Of a DNA stretch of 30,023 nucleotides, positions 24,454 through 30,023 are shown piece after piece. A program made the translations under genes and the position numbers. Position 1 is the stretch's first letter; every line of letters begins with the position of its first letter. The notes under the pieces are model-generated. The model had not been told where the DNA came from and made no database searches. It saw only the letters and a list, made by a program, of their open reading frames with translations. The DNA is taken from the NCBI GenBank assembly GCA_009618505.1, contig WJOQ01000174.1, positions 1-30,023 on the forward strand, given 5' to 3'. This DNA is from Clostridia bacterium (GTDB taxonomy: Bacteria > Aerophobota > Aerophobia > Aerophobales > AE-B3A).

Positions 24454-25500
24454 ATGCACATTCTTCATTTGACACCTTATATGTCTTTAGGGGGAACGGA
24501 AAGACATATTCTTAACTTAATTGCCCAGGGTTTATCACGAGGGTATCAGGTCTCTTTAGCCTCACCAGCCGGTGAGGGACTAAGAGAAGTTCCCGATGCG
24601 GTTAGGCTCTATCAGATAAAGAATTGGCGAGGGCTTAAATTATTAAGCTCTGTCAAAGCTTTAAAGGAGATAATTTTGGCTGTTAAGGACGAGATAGATC
24701 TTGTTCAAGTCCATGCCTCAGCAGAGATGGCCTACCTGGCAAAGAAGTATCTAGAGGAAAAGCCAGTAATCTTTACCTGTCACGGTTATAATACCCACCC
24801 CCCCTATTTTAACTATTGGTTGGCGGCAAGATTCTTAAAAAGAACAGACTGCGTAGTAGCTCTTACTTCCGAAGAAAAAGAGTATTTTCTTCGGGGAGGA
24901 ATTAAAGAAGATCAACTAGTCGTTATCTCCAACGGTGTAGAAGAGAGATTCTTCCATTCTCCTTCTCTTCCCGGGAACAACGACAAAGTGATAGGCCTGG
25001 TGGGAAGATTGGTTAAAGAAAAGAACTTCACCTGGGCTATCAAGAAGCAGGCTAAATATAGATTTGCCTCTAAACTTCTCATAGTAGGGAAGGGTCCCTA
25101 TCGTCATTCACTGAAAAAGTTAGTGAAGAAATTAAAGTTAGAAAAAGAGGTAATCTTCCTGGGTTATAAGGAAGAGATGGAAAAAATATATCCCCTCTTT
25201 ACTTATCTTTTGATTTCTTCCCGTAAGGAAGCTTTCGCTCTGGTCATCCTGGAGGCTCTGGCTGCTGGTGTACCAGTGCTTGTTCCTGAATGGCTTCTTG
25301 GAGTGAGAAAGTTCTACGGCTCTGCACCAGGTGTGGTTATCTTTCGAGAAGGTAAAGATTTAGCACAAAAAGTGAGAAAGAGAGAAGGGAGATTAAAAGA
25401 GGACAAAATCCGAGCTTTCGCTCGTAATTTTCTCTGGAAAAATATCTTTGATAGGTATGAGCAATTATATAGCCATCTTTTGATGAGGAGAGAATTCTAA
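24454..25500 (+). CDS. Glycosyltransferase family 4
   Basis: Retaining GT-B sugar transferase, cytoplasmic face of the inner membrane. The N-terminal acceptor domain has the usual LHLTPYMSLGGTERHILNL. The C-terminal domain has GLVGRLVKEKNF, KLLIVGKGP and the donor-binding SSRKEAFALVILEALAAGVPVL (E-x7-E). The 348 residues fit the family. It probably adds a sugar to a core oligosaccharide or other glycolipid made by neighbours. Its stop overlaps the ABC exporter start as TAATG. Confidence 0.9.
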   Translation: MHILHLTPYMSLGGTERHILNLIAQGLSRGYQVSLASPAGEGLREVPDAVRLYQIKNWRGLKLLSSVKALKEIILAVKDEIDLVQVHASAEMAYLAKKYLEEKPVIFTCHGYNTHPPYFNYWLAARFLKRTDCVVALTSEEKEYFLRGGIKEDQLVVISNGVEERFFHSPSLPGNNDKVIGLVGRLVKEKNFTWAIKKQAKYRFASKLLIVGKGPYRHSLKKLVKKLKLEKEVIFLGYKEEMEKIYPLFTYLLISSRKEAFALVILEALAAGVPVLVPEWLLGVRKFYGSAPGVVIFREGKDLAQKVRKREGRLKEDKIRAFARNFLWKNIFDRYEQLYSHLLMRREF

Positions 25501-27239
25501 TGGCAATGAAACCCTGGCGCCGTTTATTAGCTTATCTGCGGCCGTACTGGCCAATCCTTGCTGTGGTTGTCCTTCTTACTCTGTTGGTTACTTTAACTAC
25601 TCTAGCCCTTCCCTGGATCATCGGAAAAGATTTAATTGATTCGGTTATTCTGGGGGGAAAGAGTCTTAAACTATTAAATCTAATCGTCCTGATACTGATA
25701 GGACTGCTTGCTTTGAAGGGATTATTCTCTTTTGGCCAGACTTATCTAATATCACTGGTTAATTTTAAGGTGATTACTGAAATACGTAATCGCATCTATG
25801 AGCACCTACAGCGTCTTTCTTTAAGTTTTTATAGAAAAAGGCAAACGGGAGAGATTATCTCCCGGGTTATCAATGATGTAGACCAGCTTCAAAATGCCCT
25901 CACCAATACAACCGTTAACTTCCTGACTAACTGTCTCATTTTGATCGGTGTTTTTGGACTTATTTTCTATCTTCATTGGCAGCTTTCCCTTTTTATTTTA
26001 TTGGTTATTCCTATTCTTGCCTTCACCGCCAACAAATTTGGTTCGTTGATAAGAAAATTTAGCAGCTCTATCCAGGCTAGAATAGCTCATATTTCTTCTA
26101 TCCTGCAAGAGACAATAGTGGGAGTTGAAGTGGTAAAGGGTTTCGGTGCAGAAAACAGGGAGATTAAGAGGTTTAGAGAAGAAAACGCCCGCACTCTTCA
26201 ACTATCCCTAAGGAGAACGCGCTTCATTGCTGCTCTTGCTCCCTCTATGGAAATACTGACTCTCATAGGATTGGCAGGGATTCTATGGTATGGAGGAAGA
26301 GAGGTCATAAAAGGAACCTTAACTACAGGAGAGCTAATTACCTTTCTTGGATACATAGCTCTGGCAGTTAATCCCCTGGCCTATGTAAGTCAGACTATTG
26401 GTATTTACCAACAGGCTATGGCTTCAGCAGAGAGAATTTTTGAAATCCTGGATACTAAACCTGAGATAAAGGACTCACCACAGGCGGTGGAGATACCTTC
26501 TGTGAAGGGCGATGTAGAGTTAAAGAATGTCTATTTCGGCTATGATGGAGAGCCGGTTCTGGAGAATATCAATTTAGAAGTAAAGCCAGGCAAAAGATTA
26601 GCCCTGGTGGGGCCTAGTGGCGTGGGCAAAACCAGTTTGGTCAGTCTTATTCCACGATTTTATGAACTTACCTCTGGAACTATTATAGTGGATGGATACG
26701 ATATCAAGAAGGTGAAGTTAGCCAGCCTAAGGAAACAGATAAGTATTGTTTCTCAGGAGACAATACTTTTTAACGGTAGCATACGAAACAACATTGCCTA
26801 TGGCAAGATAGAGGCCTCCAATCAGGAAATTGTTGCTGCAGCCAAAAAGGCTAATGCGCATGATTTTATCATCCAACAGAGAGATGGATATGAAACGCAG
26901 GTAGGTGAACGGGGGGTAAAACTCTCGGGAGGAGAAAGACAGCGTATTGCTATAGCCAGAGCTATTATTCGAGATCCTCGTATTCTCATCCTTGATGAGG
27001 CAACCTCCGCTCTGGATACAGAAAGTGAGATTCTAATTCAGCAGGCGCTGGAAAGACTGATGCAAGATAGAACTACCTTCGTTATCGCCCATCGACTCTC
27101 TACTATTCAAGGAGCAGATACAATCGTTGTGCTCAATGAGAAGAGAATAGAGGAATTTGGCTCTCATGAAGAACTTCTAGCTAAAGATGGGTTATATGCA
27201 AGACTTTATAGAAAACAATTTAAGTTAGGAGAAAACTGA
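25500..27239 (+). CDS. msbA: MsbA-like ABC exporter (lipid/lipid A flippase type)
   Basis: Half-transporter with six N-terminal membrane segments (about 1-310) and one ATPase domain. Walker A is GPSGVGKT (371-378), the Q-loop SIVSQETILF, the signature LSGGERQR, Walker B ILILDEATSALD with E500, and the H-loop IAHRLST. The 579 residues match MsbA-type homodimers. Its place after lpxB and glycosyltransferases makes flipping of a lipid A or related glycolipid the best guess; homologous multidrug exporters cannot be excluded from sequence alone. It starts in a TAATG overlap with the GT4 gene, with GAGGAG about 10 bases upstream. Confidence 0.88.
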   Translation: MAMKPWRRLLAYLRPYWPILAVVVLLTLLVTLTTLALPWIIGKDLIDSVILGGKSLKLLNLIVLILIGLLALKGLFSFGQTYLISLVNFKVITEIRNRIYEHLQRLSLSFYRKRQTGEIISRVINDVDQLQNALTNTTVNFLTNCLILIGVFGLIFYLHWQLSLFILLVIPILAFTANKFGSLIRKFSSSIQARIAHISSILQETIVGVEVVKGFGAENREIKRFREENARTLQLSLRRTRFIAALAPSMEILTLIGLAGILWYGGREVIKGTLTTGELITFLGYIALAVNPLAYVSQTIGIYQQAMASAERIFEILDTKPEIKDSPQAVEIPSVKGDVELKNVYFGYDGEPVLENINLEVKPGKRLALVGPSGVGKTSLVSLIPRFYELTSGTIIVDGYDIKKVKLASLRKQISIVSQETILFNGSIRNNIAYGKIEASNQEIVAAAKKANAHDFIIQQRDGYETQVGERGVKLSGGERQRIAIARAIIRDPRILILDEATSALDTESEILIQQALERLMQDRTTFVIAHRLSTIQGADTIVVLNEKRIEEFGSHEELLAKDGLYARLYRKQFKLGEN

Positions 27240-27242
27240 ATA

Positions 27243-27335
27243 TGTTCATAGTTGTTAGTTCATAGTTTATTGAGAAAGAGAGGATGGTTTAGAATTCAAA
27301 GATTTTCTACGACATACGCAATACGACATACGATA
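27243..27335 (+). repeat. Mosaic heptamer element E (msbA-GT2 junction)
   Basis: The left arm is four 7-base units of the element D type, TGTTCAT AGTTGTT, then AGTTCAT AGTTTAT (27243-27270). The right arm (27309-27335) is ACGACAT ACGCAAT, then ACGACAT, and is complementary to the TATGTCGTATTGCG stretch of element C rather than to its own left arm. The right arm runs to the base before the GT2 start at 27336, and no Shine-Dalgarno is visible there. Its mixed arms suggest exchange between family members. Confidence 0.8.
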
Positions 27336-28244
27336 ATGATGGAAGCAAGCATAATAATTCCTACTTATAATCGAAGAGACATACTAAGAAGAGTGCTCAT
27401 CAGCTTATTTAACCAAACCTATCCTAAGGAGACCTATGAGATTATAGTTATTGACGATGGCTCCACGGACAATACAGAAGCCATGATTAAGGAACTCAGT
27501 GCTCCTTGCTTTCTTCAGTATCTCAGGCAAGAAAAAAAGGGTGCTGCTGCAGCTAGAAATTATGGCTTACAGAAAGCGAAGGGTGAGGTTATCATTTTCA
27601 TTGACAGTGATATTATGGTCAGCCCCCATTTCATTGAGGAGCACCTTCGTTATCATAAACAATATGATGGAATTGTAGTGCGAGGACCGGTAATTCGCAC
27701 CCGAAGTATAGAAAATCCGACCAAAGAGAGAATGAAATTGACCGATATCTCAACTGCCTTTTTTGCCACAGGAAACACATCAGTAAAGAGATCTTTTTTG
27801 GTCCAGGCAGACCCCTTTGATGAGGATTTCAAAGAATATGGCTGGGAAGATCTGGAAATGGGGGAAAGACTAAAAAGACTGGGACTAAGAGTAAGAACCA
27901 ATAAAAGGGCGGTGGGATATCATTATCAGAAAAGAGTCCGTTTAGCAGATCTTCCCTACATATGTGCCAGGGAAAAGGCGCGGGGACGCACAGCAGTCCT
28001 TTTTTATAGAAAGCATTCCACTTCAACGGTTAAGTATATGACTCAGATTAGCTTTTTCTTTTTCTTTCTGGATTGGCTACTAACCATAGGTGATTGGATG
28101 GATAAACCCTGGGGAAAAAGACTTCTAATTTATCTGGATAAACACAACCGTAACTTCACTCTTAGAGTTCTTATGAAGATAATTGTCCAACATTCCTATA
28201 TAAAGGGGATAAAAGAGGCCCTTAAGAAAAACAAGAAGGGATAA
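27336..28244 (+). CDS. Glycosyltransferase family 2
   Basis: Inverting GT-A sugar transferase. The N-terminus ASIIIPTYNRRDILRRVL and VIDDGSTDNTEAM bind the nucleotide; FIDSDI is the DxD-type metal site, and GWEDLEMGERLKRLG the catalytic ED region. A hydrophobic stretch near 230-245 (ISFFFFFLDWLLTIG) may attach it to the membrane. I chose ATG 27336 (302 residues) because the 28 residues before it are translated repeat element and the domain starts at once after the two Met codons. The lack of a visible ribosome site suggests coupling to the exporter gene or an effect of the repeat. It likely builds the same glycan as the GT4. Confidence 0.9.
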   Translation: MMEASIIIPTYNRRDILRRVLISLFNQTYPKETYEIIVIDDGSTDNTEAMIKELSAPCFLQYLRQEKKGAAAARNYGLQKAKGEVIIFIDSDIMVSPHFIEEHLRYHKQYDGIVVRGPVIRTRSIENPTKERMKLTDISTAFFATGNTSVKRSFLVQADPFDEDFKEYGWEDLEMGERLKRLGLRVRTNKRAVGYHYQKRVRLADLPYICAREKARGRTAVLFYRKHSTSTVKYMTQISFFFFFLDWLLTIGDWMDKPWGKRLLIYLDKHNRNFTLRVLMKIIVQHSYIKGIKEALKKNKKG

Positions 28245-28248
28245 TTTT

Positions 28249-28559
28249 ATGCGACCAGCACAATCTGAAAGAAAAAGAAGAGTTCTCTTTCTTTCTAATG
28301 GACATGCCGAGGATCTTATTGCTGCCACGATCATAGAGAAACTTACTGAAGAATGTTCCTACTGTGAGATAAGAGCTTTCCCGGCAAGGGTCCTCAAATA
28401 ACCAAGAAATTTTTGTATATCCAGAAGCTTCTTCTGGGAGAAGCTATATCTATAGTGGAGGCTAGAGGAGAAGCTGTGGCCGAAGAAATTTATTCAATTC
28501 TTACTCATCCCGAAGAAAAGAAAGAAGGACTAGAGGTGGGCAAAGAGAGGAGGGGGTAA
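28249..28559 (+). pseudogene. Internally deleted LpxB-related gene
   Basis: ATG 28249 opens 50 codons that begin like LpxB-related proteins (RVLFLSNGHAEDLIAATIIEKL) and stop at TAA 28399-28401. In another frame, from about 28389 to TAA 28557-28559, the sequence reads GPQITKKFLYIQKLLLGEA and continues for about 56 codons, which looks like the C-terminal end of the same family. Roughly 300 middle residues are missing and the junction is out of frame. It is a dead gene or an assembly collapse. Its neighbours keep operon spacing (4 bases before; the next ribosome site overlaps its last stop), showing that an intact gene stood here. Confidence 0.75.
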
Positions 28560-28568
28560 GGAGTCTTT

Positions 28569-29225
28569 ATGGAGATATCTTGTATTATTTGTGCCTACAA
28601 TGAAGGAGAACGAATCTTAGAAGTTCTCAATGTAGTAAAGGAGATTGCTCTCTTAGATGAAATTATTGTGGTTAACGATGGCTCAACTGATAATACCAAA
28701 GAAATCCTCTCCAAAATTGACCGAATAAAACTGATTGATTTAGAAAAGAATATGGGTAAAGGCGATGCAATGCAGACGGGAATTGAAAACTCAAATGGAG
28801 AAATAATTCTCTTCCTTGATGCAGATCTAAAAGGGTTAACCAAAAGGCATATTGAAGATTTACTTGAACCTATAATAAGAAGAGAAGTAGATATGACTTT
28901 AAGTTTTCGGGATAACAGCGGGGAGCCCCTTTTTGGAATTGATATCTTCTCTGGAGAGCGTGTCTTGCGAAGAGAAATCTTGGAAAAGATTGACCTAAGA
29001 GGTACCGAATATGGAGTAGAAGCCGCAATTAACAAATTTATTGTAGAAAACGGATGTGGTTGGAAGAGTATAAAGTGCAGGGGTTTAAAGATTACATTAA
29101 AAGAAGAAAAGTTCGGTCTTTTTAGAGGATTGTTCAAACACTATAGAATGTACTGGTATATAAACAAGAGGTTTCCCGGCCAATTCTTTATGTGGTTTAA
29201 AATGGGATTAGGACAGAAAAGATAA
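28569..29225 (+). CDS. Glycosyltransferase family 2, small (dolichol-phosphate-mannose or glucosylglycerate synthase-like)
   Basis: A 218-residue GT-A enzyme with little beyond the catalytic core. CIICAYNEGERI, VVNDGSTDNT, the KNMGKGDAMQTGIEN helix and the metal site FLDADLKGL are visible; the arrangement resembles DPM1-like and glucosyl-3-phosphoglycerate synthase-like proteins. No membrane helix follows, so it is probably cytosolic or peripheral. AAGGAG overlaps the stop of the LpxB-related relic and stands 5 bases before ATG 28569. It is the last clear gene of the envelope set. The acceptor cannot be told from sequence. Confidence 0.88.
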   Translation: MEISCIICAYNEGERILEVLNVVKEIALLDEIIVVNDGSTDNTKEILSKIDRIKLIDLEKNMGKGDAMQTGIENSNGEIILFLDADLKGLTKRHIEDLLEPIIRREVDMTLSFRDNSGEPLFGIDIFSGERVLRREILEKIDLRGTEYGVEAAINKFIVENGCGWKSIKCRGLKITLKEEKFGLFRGLFKHYRMYWYINKRFPGQFFMWFKMGLGQKR

Positions 29226-29238
29226 GAGGTCATACTCC

Positions 29239-29400
29239 TTACTCCTGACTGGGTAGCTGAATAAGGTAGATCATATACTTTCTATGCCTGGCAAATAATT
29301 TAGAATCAACCGCTGCCGGGTAGTCAAATCCCCTGTCAACCATTTTACCAATAGTCCTTCCGAGAAAAAAATTACCCAAGCTGTAAATTGAGAGGGACAT
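29239..29400 (-). CDS. Small hypothetical reading frame, 53 residues
   Basis: It opens with ATG right after an in-frame TAA and ends in TAA. The product has mixed character (LGNFFLGRTIGKMVDRG, then FARHRKYMIYLIQLP), which reads more like a protein fragment than random sequence. I see no ribosome site and no family. It converges on the GT2 gene. It may be a small protein, a gene relic or chance; I keep it only as a candidate. Confidence 0.25.
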   Translation of the reverse strand: MSLSIYSLGNFFLGRTIGKMVDRGFDYPAAVDSKLFARHRKYMIYLIQLPSQE

Positions 29401-29556
29401 TTACTTTTATGGTAAAGGCTATTATTTTTAAACCGAAGTTTGACAGCAAAACGTCATTTTTAGCCATTTGAATCTCTGTAACTTTTATTTTATGGGAGTT
29501 TCTATTTTGAAAATCCAAATAGTGTGGTGGGAAATATTATTTAATTTATGCGAAAT

Positions 29557-29584
29557 TTGACCTTTGAGAGAAGTCATCTATAAT
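29557..29584 (+). promoter_or_regulatory. Sigma70-like promoter before the aldolase relic
   Basis: TTGACC (29557-29562) and a perfect TATAAT (29579-29584) are 16 bases apart. A transcript would start near 29591 with about an 80-base leader to the ATG at 29671. It can now serve the methyltransferase gene downstream. Confidence 0.6.
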
Positions 29585-29670
29585 GGTTTTGATGATTTTA
29601 ATTTTAGGAAGAAAAAAGGAATAGGCTACTTTTTACGACAGATCAATAGGACTGAAAGGAGACGGAAGAA

Positions 29671-29835
29671 ATGTCCTTAGTATCTATGCGTCAAATTCTT
29701 GATGAAGCAGCTAAAGATGGCTACGGAGTTGATGCAGTGGCCCACCTCACTAACCCGGATCAAGCTGTAGAGCTTGTTAAGCGCACAGGCGTTGATGCCT
29801 TTGCCGTCGTAATTGGAACGAGTCACGGTGCATAA
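29671..29835 (+). pseudogene. Internally deleted class II fructose-bisphosphate aldolase relic
   Basis: The 54-codon frame joins the first 20 residues of a class II aldolase ([19 protein letters not shown]) to its middle part ([20 protein letters not shown], then IGTSHGA). About 125 residues between them, including the catalytic Asp and first zinc histidine, and everything after the GTSHGA segment are missing. In intact enzymes Tyr-Lys usually follows GTSHGA; here the codon is TAA, one base from TAT. Start, AAAGGAG ribosome site (29655-29661) and promoter are intact, so a short peptide may still be made. A deletion or an assembly error explains it better than a working gene. Confidence 0.75.
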
Positions 29836-29837
29836 AA

Positions 29838-30023
29838 ATGGCAAGTCCCTACCAGAGACTAAGTCAGATATATGATGAGGGGTGGAGTTATTTCGCTGAC
29901 TCCTATTTTGGATTAGTAAAGGAACTATTTGTGGATGACTATTCTTTTGACCGCCGCGTTCTTGATGTTGCCTGTGGGACGGGAACTCTAGCTTTGAAAT
30001 TAGCTCGGCAAGGATTCTCTGTT
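29838..30023 (+). CDS. Class I SAM-dependent methyltransferase, 3' end missing
   Basis: The first 62 codons are present before the window ends. The N-terminal YQRLSQIYDEGWSYFADSYF helix and the SAM-binding motif I VLDVACGTGTLAL (about 41-53) mark a Rossmann methyltransferase; the substrate is unknown. It starts 2 bases after the aldolase relic without a clear ribosome site of its own, so it may rely on translation of the relic. Confidence 0.85.
   Translation, partial: MASPYQRLSQIYDEGWSYFADSYFGLVKELFVDDYSFDRRVLDVACGTGTLALKLARQGFSV

Larger units (their letters stand above)
29226..29670. other. Long AT-rich intergenic region between the GT2 and aldolase-relic genes
   Basis: No plus-strand gene is visible in these 445 bases. 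They hold a 53-codon minus-strand reading frame of uncertain meaning (29239-29400), a good plus-strand promoter (29557-29584) and a Shine-Dalgarno site (29655-29661). No heptamer element, tRNA or terminator with a T-run was found. It is the break between the long co-directional run and the next unit. Confidence 0.7.

Noticed and set aside
27252..27335. N-terminal extension of the GT2 by 28 codons
   Set aside because: It is translated repeat element E; the GT2 domain begins at the double Met.
28595..29137. Minus-strand open frame of 180 codons opposite the small GT2
   Set aside because: The GT2 motifs on the plus strand are clear; the antisense product is a low-complexity Ser/Leu-rich shadow.

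Overview
The window looks like a chromosomal contig from an uncultivated, AT-leaning, Gram-negative bacterium. Two genes of lipid A-type synthesis (a GT19 LpxB and an LpxB-like paralogue) and an MsbA-type exporter point to an outer membrane. Packed operons with ATGA-type overlaps, a Thermotoga-type DAHP synthase and unusual intergenic repeats would suit a candidate phylum such as Aerophobota or Omnitrophota. That placement is a guess from style, not from a marker gene.

Region 1 (1-9.4 kb, + strand) is carbohydrate uptake and breakdown. It holds a family 5 solute-binding protein cut by the window edge, a perfect terminator hairpin, two Dpp/Opp-type permeases, a relic of a GH32 enzyme, a GH2 glycosidase, a GH29 alpha-L-fucosidase and an iron-dependent alcohol dehydrogenase. 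No transporter ATPase is present. Region 2 (9.4-11.65 kb, - strand) is a two-gene operon: a Gfo/Idh/MocA oxidoreductase followed by a LarA-like (DUF2088) protein whose 3' end overlaps that of the dehydrogenase. Together these genes may handle fucose or another deoxy sugar or acid sugar, but that is inference.

Region 3 (11.75-20.7 kb, + strand) starts from a divergent promoter region. It carries all seven shikimate-pathway steps to chorismate (aroE, aroC, aroK, aroB, aroQ, DAHP synthase, aroA), a chorismate mutase/prephenate dehydratase (pheA) and panC. Region 4 (20.8-29.2 kb) continues on the same strand with an envelope-glycolipid set: lpxB, a DUF362 ferredoxin-type protein, an LpxB-like protein, a GT4 glycosyltransferase, an MsbA-like ABC exporter, a GT2, an internally deleted LpxB-related pseudogene and a second GT2. 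Region 5 (29.2 kb-end) is a 445-base gap with a good promoter, an internally deleted class II fructose-bisphosphate aldolase relic and the start of a methyltransferase.

The most unusual feature is a family of intergenic elements built from 7-base units. In most copies these are arranged as imperfect inverted arms. They occupy every junction longer than about 60 bases in the aroE-to-GT2 gene run and none of the shorter ones. Two copies share 29- and 27-base termini but have unrelated interiors, and two copies supply the stop codon of the gene before them. A second theme is decay by deletion: the GH32, LpxB-related, aldolase and pre-dehydrogenase relics each keep a recognisable piece of a larger gene, and the LpxB-related and aldolase relics join a start to a distant later part.
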